The notes below the pieces were generated by a model. It did not search any database and was not told where the DNA came from. It was given only the letters and a program-made list of their open reading frames with translations. From Natronoglycomyces albus (GTDB taxonomy: Bacteria > Actinomycetota > Actinomycetes > Mycobacteriales > Micromonosporaceae): a stretch of 64,000 bases of DNA. The first letter of the stretch is position 1, and every line of letters starts with the position of its first letter. The stretch spans positions 1,860,001-1,924,000 of the forward strand of contig NZ_CP070496.1 in the NCBI RefSeq assembly GCF_016925535.1. The letters are read 5' to 3'. Below, piece after piece: positions 9,146-16,690 of the stretch. The position numbers and the translations under genes were made by a program.

Positions 9146-9201
9146 CGCCTTGAGTTCGCTCATCGACGTAGCGCACCTTGTCGATGAGAAGACTCAAGGC
9201 G
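9146..9201. repeat. Two-tier inverted repeat after the P450-ferredoxin genes
   Basis: Outer arms CGCCTTGAG (9146-9154) and CTCAAGGCG (9193-9201) and inner arms CTCATCGAC (9159-9167) and GTCGATGAG (9180-9188) are both perfect. A 4x4 internal loop separates them, with a 12-nt apical loop. It lies between convergent genes and could end both transcripts, but there is no U-run. Confidence 0.7.
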
Positions 9202-9266
9202 CCTCAAACTCGCAACGAGAAAACCGTATCCCCAGGTTCATCCACAGCACCTCAGCTGTGTTGGGC

Positions 9267-10022
9267 CTACCGATCCAGCTGCAAACCACGCCAGGTCCAC
9301 ACTGTGGCGAGGGTAAAAACCAACCCCACCGCCGGCACAAGGCCCAACTGCCAGCCAGTGACCGCAGCGGGATCCATCGCCCAAAAAGTCGGCGCAGCGA
9401 TGGGGTACCAAGCCCCTGAACCGGCCACGACCGCAAACTGGGCAGAGGCCACCAAAATCACCGAAACTGCAATACCAGGCAAGAGGCCGCGCCCAAGCGT
9501 GGCCGCCCACGCCGCTGGAATTGCCAATAGGCCCGAACCGATGACCAAGACAAACAGGCGCGATAGTGCGGCTAGGTCAAACAATCCAGGAAAGCCCAAG
9601 CCTAGCGCCAATCCTGCCACCAAGATAGCGGCCGTGACCAACAGCGCTATCAGAGCCGACCACAGGAGAAAAACGACCAGTTTCGCGAACGCGATCGCCT
9701 GAAGAGAAGCAGGCAACGCGAAAAGCCCGCTGATGGTGCCATCCATGAATTCTCGCCCAAAAATCCAGCTCAAAGCGGTACCGAACCCAAGCAGCACCGC
9801 CGCGGCCGCGATTTGGAACACGATCCCCATCAACAGTGGCCATCCCTCCAACTCCCCCATCGGCCCCAACTGAGCCACAACCTGTTCATTCCCCGCCCGT
9901 GCACCCAACGCCATCACGACGGCCAGCGCGGTGATTCCCAGGGTGAGTAGTGCGGTGGTGGTGGTCAGGACGGTCGAGTACAGAGCTTTGCGGGCTTCGA
10001 CGGCGATGGTGGTGCGGATCAT
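9267..10022 (-). CDS. ABC transporter permease (ABC-2 type)
   Basis: The 251-residue protein has an N-terminal segment MIRTTIAVEARKAL followed by about six hydrophobic helices, typical of single-gene ABC-2 permeases for drug or lipid export. The start ATG overlaps the ATPase stop (ATGA), showing translational coupling. An in-frame upstream extension is only a shadow of the ATPase gene. The first 30 codons end mostly in C or A, whereas the rest end mostly in G or T, an abrupt change inside the gene at about 9935. Confidence 0.88.
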   Translation of the reverse strand: MIRTTIAVEARKALYSTVLTTTTALLTLGITALAVVMALGARAGNEQVVAQLGPMGELEGWPLLMGIVFQIAAAAVLLGFGTALSWIFGREFMDGTISGLFALPASLQAIAFAKLVVFLLWSALIALLVTAAILVAGLALGLGFPGLFDLAALSRLFVLVIGSGLLAIPAAWAATLGRGLLPGIAVSVILVASAQFAVVAGSGAWYPIAAPTFWAMDPAAVTGWQLGLVPAVGLVFTLATVWTWRGLQLDR

Positions 10023-10753
10023 TCTTCTCCCCTGTGTTGGTCGTCGTTCCACACGAGGTTGAAGAATTCGTGTTCGATGTCGGTGGTTCCTGGTTGGAGG
10101 CTGCCGATGGTGTGGCCGCGGTTGATGACGGTTATACGGTCGGCCACGCGGGCTACTTCGTCGAGGTGGTGGCTGGAGACGAGGATGCCGGTGCCGTTGC
10201 GGGCGAGGTCGAGGAGGACTTTGCGGAGGCTGATGACTCCGGCGGGGTCGAGTGCGTTGGTGGGTTCGTCGAGGATGAGTAGTTGTGGGTGGTGGAGGAG
10301 GCCGGTGGCGATGCCTAGTCGTTGTCGGTTGCCCGCTGAGAGGTTTCGGGCGCGGATGTGTCGGTATTTTTCTAGGTTGAGGTCGGTCAGGACGTTGTCG
10401 ACGGCGGTGGTGATGTGGTGTGGGGGTACTGCCCTGAGTTTGGCGGCGGTGGTGAGGTTGGCCTGGGTGGTCAGTTCGGCATAGACCGGTGGTGTGCCGA
10501 CGGCGTGGCCGACGTGGGTCCATAGTTGGGGTTTGGTGGTCTGGAGGTTATGTCCTAGGAGGGTGACGGTGCCGTGGTCGGGTTTGAGCATGCCCAGTAG
10601 TAGGCGCATGAGGGTGGTTTTACCTGCTCCGTTGAGTCCGACGAGGGCGTGTATTTCTCCGTGGTGGATGGTCAGGTTGATGTTGTGGACTCCTTCGCCG
10701 CTGGGGTAATGGCGAGTGAGGTTGTGGGTGGTGAGTGTGTCAGTGGGTGCCAT
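10019..10753 (-). CDS. ABC transporter ATP-binding protein
   Basis: A 244-residue ABC ATPase. Walker A GLNGAGKTT is at residues 39-47, the signature appears as LSAGNRQR (a Gly-to-Ala change in the LSGG motif), Walker B is LLILDEPTNAL and the H-loop is SSHHLDEV. It pairs with the overlapping ABC-2 permease gene, giving a probable drug or small-molecule exporter. The first seven codons and the ribosome-binding site lie within a 36-bp repeat whose other copy is the 3' end of a tetR gene 1.9 kb upstream. It was therefore probably once directly fused to that operon. Confidence 0.93.
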   Translation of the reverse strand: MAPTDTLTTHNLTRHYPSGEGVHNINLTIHHGEIHALVGLNGAGKTTLMRLLLGMLKPDHGTVTLLGHNLQTTKPQLWTHVGHAVGTPPVYAELTTQANLTTAAKLRAVPPHHITTAVDNVLTDLNLEKYRHIRARNLSAGNRQRLGIATGLLHHPQLLILDEPTNALDPAGVISLRKVLLDLARNGTGILVSSHHLDEVARVADRITVINRGHTIGSLQPGTTDIEHEFFNLVWNDDQHRGEE

Positions 10754-10766
10754 CGGGTGTCTCCAG
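10731..10766. repeat. 36-bp direct repeat, copy 1 (ABC ATPase start)
   Basis: It is identical to 12626-12661. Read on the minus strand it contains the last TetR codons (encoding LETPDGTH and stop), a GGAG ribosome-binding site and the first ABC ATPase codons. Similarity stops abruptly at both ends. Confidence 0.9.
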
Positions 10767-11020
10767 TGTGGAGGTGGTTTTGGGGTGGGTGGGGTGGTTG
10801 GCCACGTTGGTTGTCTCGTTTGGTTTGCTTCCCGGTCAACTAGGTGAGTTGACCGGGTTGCGAGTGCCGATGTGGCTGGGCGAGTGGTTGGTGTTGATGG
10901 GCGGTGTCTGTCTGCGTTCGGTGTTGGCGTGTATCCGTTCCCTTGCGCAGCTTGGTGTTGTATCTAGTGGTTAGGTCTGGATGAGTTTTGTCGTATCCGG
11001 TGTTGGTGTGTTGTTTTTGT
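10754..11020. other. Left flank of the inserted segment
   Basis: About 260 bp, strikingly G/T-rich on the plus strand, between the ABC ATPase start and the Ig-domain gene stop. I see no credible gene, RNA or terminal inverted repeat. Confidence 0.5.
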
Positions 11021-12295
11021 CTAGGTGGTGGCGCTCCAGTCTTGGGCGATGAGGCTGTAGAGCTTTTCGTGTGCGGTGTCTTTGTCAGGGAACGCCACTT
11101 GTACTTGTAGGTGTAGTTCTTGGCCGGCGAAGACTATGTGCTTGCCTTGTTCTGGTGGTGGGGAGCCGAGGAGGACGGTGCCGTCGGTGCCGTCCTTGAT
11201 GAGGACGCCCCAGAATGTATCGGTAAATTGCTTGGCTAGGTGGGTTTTTGCGGGGAGTTGCCCGAACCCGATTCGCCATCGCTCCACCGGTGTGGTGCCG
11301 GCTTTGAGGACGATGTTGTAGGAGTAGATGTGTTCTTCGGTGCCGCTGCTGCTGTCTGACCAGCTTCCGGAGTACTTGTAGGAGACGGTGAGGTTTCGTG
11401 CTTCCACGGTGAAGGTGGATTGGGTTGTGGTGGACCGGTTTTGTCCTGCGAGGGCTGTGGCGTGGACTGTGTGTTCTCCGAGTGTCCATTCGGAGGTATT
11501 GGCATATGCCCATTTGTTGCTGTTAACTGGCGTGGTGCCGAGGATGCGGTCACCGTCTTTGACCTCGACGGCTTCGGCGTTGAATGCGTTGCCTTCGATG
11601 TGTGCTGAAGCGTCAACGTGTGAGCCGTTTTTTGGATTGGTGATCTGCACGGTGGCGGTTGGTCTCACCCGGTAGAAGTTGCGGTTGGCGCGGCCGGATT
11701 TTGCCTTGCCGTTTACGGCTAGGACGTTGAGTTCATGTTTTCCGTCGCTCCAGTCGGTGCTTGGTGTGAAGGTCCACGCGCCGTTGGTGACGGGTGCGGT
11801 CCCGATGAGTGTGAGTTCCTCATAGATTTCGACCTTGTCGACTTTCCCGGTCGCGGCTCCCGAAATGGGTTGTCTGGCATTGTCGACGTGGGCGTCGGCT
11901 TGCGGGATGTTGATGACTGGTACCGGTACGACTTCTTTGTACGCAAGTGCCGACTGTGGCTGGTCGTTCCAGGTGCCGGTGTTGCTTCCATCTAGGTTGT
12001 ATTTGGTGAGGTCGGCGATGGCGGTGTTCGCTGGTACTGAGAGGCGTGCGCCGCCTTGTTCGACTTTGGTGAACAGGGCGTTTTCTTCGTTGGTGCCGTT
12101 GACCACGGAGGAGACTCCGTCTCCTGACTGGTCAAAGCCGTGTTCGGAGAAGTTGTTCGAGGTTGATTCGGCTGGTATGACGAGTATTGCGGTGCGGGGT
12201 CCGCCGACGTTGAAGTTGATGTCGGCAAAGAGGCAGAACGTGTTGGGGGGACACTTGTCTTTGCCTCGGCCCTGGATGAGGTATGGCTCGGTCAT
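11021..12295 (-). CDS. Multidomain protein: I36-like, two Ig-like and a CBM-like domain
   Basis: Residues 10-105 (CPPNTFCLFADINF, later GTWNDQPQSA) look like the beta/gamma-crystallin-like peptidase inhibitor I36 fold. Two bacterial Ig-like repeats follow at about 125-210 and 215-300, with matching WTFTPSTDWSDGKHELNV and WAYANTSEWTLGEHTVHA segments. The last about 120 residues (LTVSYKYSGSWSDSSSG, WRIGFGQLP) resemble a cellulose-binding CBM2-type beta sandwich. Unusually for such extracellular domains there is no signal peptide; the ATG has a clear AAAGGAAAAGGAC site. The gene is the only cargo of the segment between the 36-bp repeats. Confidence 0.75.
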   Translation of the reverse strand: MTEPYLIQGRGKDKCPPNTFCLFADINFNVGGPRTAILVIPAESTSNNFSEHGFDQSGDGVSSVVNGTNEENALFTKVEQGGARLSVPANTAIADLTKYNLDGSNTGTWNDQPQSALAYKEVVPVPVINIPQADAHVDNARQPISGAATGKVDKVEIYEELTLIGTAPVTNGAWTFTPSTDWSDGKHELNVLAVNGKAKSGRANRNFYRVRPTATVQITNPKNGSHVDASAHIEGNAFNAEAVEVKDGDRILGTTPVNSNKWAYANTSEWTLGEHTVHATALAGQNRSTTTQSTFTVEARNLTVSYKYSGSWSDSSSGTEEHIYSYNIVLKAGTTPVERWRIGFGQLPAKTHLAKQFTDTFWGVLIKDGTDGTVLLGSPPPEQGKHIVFAGQELHLQVQVAFPDKDTAHEKLYSLIAQDWSATT

Positions 12296-12634
12296 GTCCT
12301 TTTCCTTTCTCTGGTTTGGGCTATGTCGCTCCTATCCATTGAATATTGGTTCGGGCCATGGCAAAGCGAAATTGTCATTCGAGGCTGGGTTGATGCTTAT
12401 CGGACTTCTGACACTCGGTTCCGATGGTGTGGGGTTGCCACGATCGGCGGCGGCTTGAGGTGCGGTGATGTTGGTACGTTCCTGGTTAGGGATGCGGTTT
12501 GCGGTGGCAATCGCGATGAGTGGGCTTGGGATTAGTGAGTGTTTTCCCAGCTGGGGTGGCGTGTGGTGGTCCAGTGATGTCGGGTGGCCGATTGCTCGTG
12601 GGTGCTGTGGGTTTGCGGTGAGCTTGTGAGTGTG
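12296..12634. other. Right flank of the inserted segment
   Basis: About 340 bp upstream of the Ig-domain gene. It must contain that gene's promoter and holds most of the second 36-bp repeat. No coding sequence or RNA is recognised. Confidence 0.5.
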
Positions 12635-12661
12635 TCAGTGGGTGCCATCGGGTGTCTCCAG
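12626..12661. repeat. 36-bp direct repeat, copy 2 (tetR end)
   Basis: It is identical to 10731-10766. Here it encodes the true C-terminus of the TetR protein and a vestigial ABC start (ATG at 12648 in another frame) that now leads nowhere. Confidence 0.9.
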
Positions 12662-13231
12662 CAGGTCGAGTGCGTGGTTGATCGCTTCGGACAGGGAGTG
12701 GGTTTCGCTGTGTGCCCAGGCGAAGATGGCGGCCATGAGGGCGGCGAGGACTGAGGCGGCGGCGATGCGTGCCGAAGGTGCGTCTGTGCCGTTGGCGATC
12801 AGGTTTTTGATGACGAGTTGTTCGGTTGCGGCGTTGTTGGCCCACATGTGTCCGTGCAGGGATGGGGTGTCGGCGACGATGCGGATGCGGCGACGTACGA
12901 GGTCGCTTTCGGGTTCGGGTATGTGTTGCCAGGCGGCGCGGAAGCCGTGGATGGTGCGTTTGAGTGGGTTCCATTGTGGTGGCTGTGCTGCGACCATGGA
13001 GGCGATGACGGGGTCGTAGGGGTCCTCGAAGAGGACTTGGTGTTTGGAGGGGAAGTGGCGGAAGAAGGTCACCGGTTGGACTCCGGCGCGTTGGGCGATG
13101 TGGGGGACGGTGGTTTGTTCGTACCCGTGTTGTTCGAAGAGGTCTATGGCGCATGAGATGAGGCGAGCGCGGGTGCGTTCGCGTTTGTTGGGTGGTGAGG
13201 TATCGGAATCCACCCTTAAATGATAGCTCAT
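12635..13231 (-). CDS. TetR-family transcriptional regulator
   Basis: A 198-residue regulator. The N-terminal HTH (RARLISCAIDLFEQHGYEQT, then VPHIAQRAGVQPVTFFRHF) is characteristic of TetR/AcrR proteins, and the C-terminal domain would bind an inducer. The ATG at 13231 lies inside a 21-bp dyad. A GTG at 13213 just outside the dyad is a plausible alternative start. It originally overlapped the ABC ATPase gene, judging by the 36-bp repeat, so it probably represses that exporter and itself. Confidence 0.9.
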   Translation of the reverse strand: MSYHLRVDSDTSPPNKRERTRARLISCAIDLFEQHGYEQTTVPHIAQRAGVQPVTFFRHFPSKHQVLFEDPYDPVIASMVAAQPPQWNPLKRTIHGFRAAWQHIPEPESDLVRRRIRIVADTPSLHGHMWANNAATEQLVIKNLIANGTDAPSARIAAASVLAALMAAIFAWAHSETHSLSEAINHALDLLETPDGTH

Positions 13232-13238
13232 ATCATTT
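13218..13238. promoter_or_regulatory. Candidate TetR operator
   Basis: AAATGATA-GCTCA-TATCATTT is a perfect dyad with 8-bp arms over the 5' end of the tetR-type gene. This is the size and position expected for an autoregulatory TetR operator. Confidence 0.6.
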
Positions 13239-13300
13239 TGGCGCGGGGCGGGATGCGATCCTGATGAACGTGATAGTCACGCCCGCTCTCCTCCCCCAGG

Positions 13301-13708
13301 TTATGACAGGTACGACAGGCGCACTTTCCGATCAGGGTTGTCCACGTTCGTGTCCACCACGGTGATCGACTGCCACGTACCCAAAGCCAGCTTGCCCTCC
13401 ACGACCGGAAGGGTCGCGTATGGGGCGATGATTGACGGAAGTACGTGATCTCTACCGTGCCCAGGGGTGCCATGCTGGTGTTCCCACCGATCGTCTGCCG
13501 GTAGCAGGTCACGTAGCGCCAAGAGAAGATCGTTGTCCGATCCCGCCCCGGTCTCGATAATGGCGATCCCCGCTGTCGCGTGGGGTACGAACACGTTTAG
13601 GAGGCCCGATTCGGCCTCGCACTCGCGCAGAAAGGCCTCGCACTCGCTGGTGATGTCGGCAATCGTCTCGTCCTTGCCGGTGGTCAAGGACAGTACTCGG
13701 GTGCGCAT
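13301..13708 (-). CDS. YjbQ/UPF0047 family protein
   Basis: The 135-residue protein has the whole conserved family core: GLLNVFVPHATAGIAIIE, the acidic ETGAGSDNDLL segment, HQHGTPGHGRDHV and the C-terminal GTWQSITVVDTN. The family (E. coli YjbQ, M. jannaschii MJ1081) is annotated as secondary thiamine-phosphate synthase on the basis of complementation. The true role is not settled. It is cytosolic, a likely trimer or hexamer. It stands alone between the TetR gene and the HTTM operon. Confidence 0.9.
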   Translation of the reverse strand: MRTRVLSLTTGKDETIADITSECEAFLRECEAESGLLNVFVPHATAGIAIIETGAGSDNDLLLALRDLLPADDRWEHQHGTPGHGRDHVLPSIIAPYATLPVVEGKLALGTWQSITVVDTNVDNPDRKVRLSYLS

Positions 13709-13773
13709 GCGGAAAACCTTTCGTCGTGGTGTGTTTCTTTCCCACTGTAGGTTCTGCTGCGGCCCAGCGCGTG

Positions 13774-14751
13774 TTACTTAGGCTGAGCCTCGCTGCTAGC
13801 TGGAGGATTATCAGCGGCGGCGTGCGCCTGAGGTCGACGCTGAGTGGGCACCTTTCGGTGCGGTGCGCCCCTTAGCCAAACAAACACGCAAGCAACCAAA
13901 GCGCGGGGATTAATTTTCTCCAACGGGAAAAAACAAGTCATAGCGACCAAATGTGGCAGGAAACTGGTCGCCACGGTCACATAGACCAGCAGGTGAAAAC
14001 CATAGAAAAACGCGACGATGGCATACCGGGCTCGAGGCCAGGCAATGAACAGCACGACCGGGGACAGAAGCTCAAAGCCAACAATCCCCCATTGGGCAGT
14101 GTGCAAAAGCCACGGAAAATCCAGCATCCACGTGGAGAAGTCAGTACCGCGACGGACGATAGCCCGCGCCATAGTCGCCGAGTTGACCCATTCGATCCCA
14201 CCGAAACGGAACTTAGCGAACGCGGCCAGAACGTAGGTGCACACCACCGCGATTTGAACCAGGTTGACGGCCCACCCGGCCCGGTGCGACAGCCTCGTCG
14301 TATCGCCCCAACGTGCCTTGCGCAAAGTCGGCAGGACGAACAACAACACCAAGAAGGCAAACCGGTCGTGGTCGACCTTGCCATATGACATCGCGATGAT
14401 CATCCACTGGAAGTACGAGAAGGCCACAACCCAACCCAGCAAGCGCGGGGCGATATTCAACATGGCCAACAAAGCCGCCGCCAGCACGACAAGAAGCGTA
14501 CCCACCACTATGGAGTGAGTCGGAGCCGGCAGCGCGAGGACCCGACCAATGAACAGCGGCTGATACAACTCACCGGGAAGATGTCGATGACCCAAAATCC
14601 ACGGACTGTAAAGCCACCAATCGATGAGAATAAACGCGTAGGCAAAGAAACGCAGCGCCGCGATCCGCCCCATGGCAACCGGCCGAAAAAACCACGACAT
14701 CCCACGTTCCCACCAGTTCCTGCTAGGACACAGAAGTGGATCGCCACTCAC
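13774..14751 (-). CDS. HTTM-domain membrane protein (vitamin K carboxylase-like fold)
   Basis: The protein is about 325 residues with at least seven hydrophobic helices. The pattern MSWFFRPVAMGRIAALRFFAYAF followed by WWLYSP is that of bacterial HTTM proteins, distant relatives of vitamin K-dependent gamma-carboxylase. The GTG at 14751 overlaps the preceding stop (GTGA), giving translational coupling; the ATG at 14700 is an alternative. It is last in a three-gene set with a membrane protein and a DCC thiol oxidoreductase. DCC and HTTM genes commonly occur together, suggesting a membrane redox partnership. Confidence 0.82.
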   Translation of the reverse strand: MSGDPLLCPSRNWWERGMSWFFRPVAMGRIAALRFFAYAFILIDWWLYSPWILGHRHLPGELYQPLFIGRVLALPAPTHSIVVGTLLVVLAAALLAMLNIAPRLLGWVVAFSYFQWMIIAMSYGKVDHDRFAFLVLLFVLPTLRKARWGDTTRLSHRAGWAVNLVQIAVVCTYVLAAFAKFRFGGIEWVNSATMARAIVRRGTDFSTWMLDFPWLLHTAQWGIVGFELLSPVVLFIAWPRARYAIVAFFYGFHLLVYVTVATSFLPHLVAMTCFFPLEKINPRALVACVFVWLRGAPHRKVPTQRRPQAHAAADNPPASSEAQPK

Positions 14752-15275
14752 CGCACCGCCTCCCCAACGGACCACGTCGCCTCCACAATGTCGGTCCGCT
14801 CCCCTGTCGGACGACCACCATGGAGTTGATAGTGGCGCACAATCAGATCAATGCGCACCAGCGACGGCTCCTGTGGGTTAGCTGACGCAAAGGCCACAGC
14901 GATAAGCTCCAAATCCGCTGGGTCCTCCCGAAAACGCGGCAACTGCCCTTCGAACTCGCCGCGCCGCATACCAATCAGGTCATGAGTCAGAACCACCCGC
15001 TCCCCTTCCACATTGATCGCTTCCAACCGCGCCGAATTCACCGTGCCGTCAGCCGAATTGGAATATGCGTACATGCGGAAAGGCGCGAAGGGAAAAAAGT
15101 CGTCAGACCCCCAAAAGGTCGTCACGACAATAAGAACGGTGACCGCCAGCGTCACCAAAACGCGAAAGAGACGCCCAAAAGGGCTCAAAGGGGGTTCGAG
15201 GGTGTGAGGCACGAACAAAAGTATGCCATGGCACCGCACACGACCATTAAGCTGCGAGAACCACCATGGCGCCAC
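14748..15275 (-). CDS. Single-helix membrane protein in the HTTM operon
   Basis: About 175 residues with one strong hydrophobic helix near the N-terminus (LFRVLVTLAVTVLIVV), then an extracytoplasmic-looking domain containing FFPFAPFRMYAYSNSADG and LIGMRRGEFEGQLPRF. I do not recognise a named family, but it resembles the middle partner often found between DCC and HTTM genes. It overlaps the HTTM gene. The start is uncertain: no ATG is present, and I chose the GTG after a GGTGGG site. Confidence 0.65.
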   Translation of the reverse strand: MAPWWFSQLNGRVRCHGILLFVPHTLEPPLSPFGRLFRVLVTLAVTVLIVVTTFWGSDDFFPFAPFRMYAYSNSADGTVNSARLEAINVEGERVVLTHDLIGMRRGEFEGQLPRFREDPADLELIAVAFASANPQEPSLVRIDLIVRHYQLHGGRPTGERTDIVEATWSVGEAVR

Positions 15276-15363
15276 AAACAACCCACCGCAGCCACCAGCA
15301 AAGAGCCCCGGGCAAAGAAAAACCGCTCCCCCTCAAAGGAAACGGTTCAACACTCGAGGCGAC

Positions 15364-15738
15364 CTAACGTTGCGCCTGCGGCAACGCACACGCGGCAGTA
15401 CCACCAGGCAACCGGCCGCGATTGCGCGCCACCAACCGATACAGCGGCCACGTCAACCTCGAGGCCACAACATTGGACAAAACCCAACCAGCAGGTTTCC
15501 AATACCACTGAGCTCGACGCAGCAGCACCGCCACCGCATCAGGACCAGCCCGACGCATCCCCGGCTCAACCCACTGGATCGCCGCCTCGGCATCTTCGCG
15601 CCGAACCCCCAACGCCTCCAAATCGGCCCCCTGCCAGGGCACCACAGCCGCATCGGTACGGATCCGCTTGAGCACAAACTGCGCACTGCGCGAACAAAAG
15701 GCACAGTCACCGTCGTAGAGGAAAACTGGTTGACCCAT
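15364..15738 (-). CDS. DCC-family thiol-disulfide oxidoreductase (DUF393)
   Basis: It is 124 residues and starts MGQPVFLYDGDCAFCSRSAQF. DGDCxFC near the N-terminus is the diagnostic DCC motif of DUF393, with the CxxC-like pair as probable redox centre. The C-terminal half carries YRLVARNRGRLPGG, the usual family ending. It leads the membrane protein and HTTM genes, which follow on the same strand, so the three probably work together at the membrane. The reaction is not known for this family. Confidence 0.88.
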   Translation of the reverse strand: MGQPVFLYDGDCAFCSRSAQFVLKRIRTDAAVVPWQGADLEALGVRREDAEAAIQWVEPGMRRAGPDAVAVLLRRAQWYWKPAGWVLSNVVASRLTWPLYRLVARNRGRLPGGTAACALPQAQR

Positions 15739-15837
15739 GAATAACCTCCCACAATACGAATCATGTGTCCTAATAACCCCACCCTACCGCCAAGGCCCGC
15801 ACCTGACTACACACCAAGTCAGTGACCCCCGCCGCGA

Positions 15838-16161
15838 CTAGTCAACCGACAACTCCCCCAACACCGACCAATCATCGTGCCCAACCCAGGCATTGACAAT
15901 CCGCGGTGTCCGCACCAAATGAGACGGCAACGTCCGCTGCGCTTGCCGAAAATGCTCCGAATTCACATGATGCGACGCCGCCTCCTCATCCCGAAACGCC
16001 TCCAACAACACATACTCGCCAGGATCGTCAACACTGCGCGACCACTCAAACCACAAACAGCCCGGCTCGGCGCGAGTAGCCGCGGTGAAATCAGCCGCCA
16101 CCACCGGCCACGAATCAGCGAAATCATCCTTAACCTGGAACTTCGCAGCAATAAAAATCAT
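15838..16161 (-). CDS. Antibiotic biosynthesis monooxygenase (ABM) domain protein
   Basis: The ATG at 16161, preceded by GGGGGA, gives 107 residues: a single ferredoxin-like ABM domain with MIFIAAKFQVKDDFADSW and the hallmark ATRAEPGCLWFEWSRSVDDPGEYVLLEAFRD, then ASHHVNSEHF. Such dimeric cofactor-free proteins act as quinone-forming monooxygenases, haem-degrading enzymes or detoxifying proteins. A longer in-frame start at 16260 adds only cysteine/arginine-rich sequence and is rejected. Nothing nearby fixes its substrate. Confidence 0.87.
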   Translation of the reverse strand: MIFIAAKFQVKDDFADSWPVVAADFTAATRAEPGCLWFEWSRSVDDPGEYVLLEAFRDEEAASHHVNSEHFRQAQRTLPSHLVRTPRIVNAWVGHDDWSVLGELSVD

Positions 16162-16337
16162 AAAAATCCCCCTATCAGACCCGATGCGCCCCATCGTAAA
16201 ACACCAACGGCCCACCCGGGCCACACTCAACAGAACAACCCGATCGACACCACAAGACACCCAAAGGCCACCACACCAACCAGCCGTGGCCTAACCTCAA
16301 AAGCAAAGCCACACATGTGAAAGGACGTGACCACCAC

Positions 16338-16595
16338 GTGAGCGCCACACCCGATGCCACCTCAAAAGACCGCTCCAGCCGCCGCTGGGGCTGGACGCTA
16401 GCCGCCATCATCGCGCTGGCGCTGGCAGGGTTTGTCTTCTACGAATATCACCAGTTCAATCAGTTGACGCTGCATGAGGTGGCGCAAAACGAGTGCCTCA
16501 TGGAGCGGGCGTGGCAACGATTGGACGCCCAGACTGAATCGGTTGAGGACACTTTCTTGTTTCGCGACTACCTAGCCTGCAAGTACACGCCGTGA
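16338..16595 (+). CDS. Small single-helix membrane protein
   Basis: The 85-residue protein has a charged N-terminus, one helix (WTLAAIIALALAGFVFYEY) and a polar outer domain with two cysteines, ending LACKYTP. No family is recognised. The GTG at 16338 is preceded by AAGGA; an upstream GTG at 16317 would add seven residues. It is divergent from the ABM gene and probably a type II membrane protein. Confidence 0.6.
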   Translation: MSATPDATSKDRSSRRWGWTLAAIIALALAGFVFYEYHQFNQLTLHEVAQNECLMERAWQRLDAQTESVEDTFLFRDYLACKYTP

Positions 16596-16690
16596 GACAT
16601 GTGCAGGTGGCATCGTCGGAGGTTTCCTCGGCTGGTCGAACAGCGTTAACGGTGCCTCTTGCGGCCCTGATCCCGCACTTTCCCGGGTGT

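Noticed and set aside
9267-10523. 418-aa reading of the ABC permease with a long Pro/Arg/His-rich N-terminus
   Set aside because: The first 167 residues are a shadow of the ATPase gene. The ATG overlapping the ATPase stop gives the proper permease.
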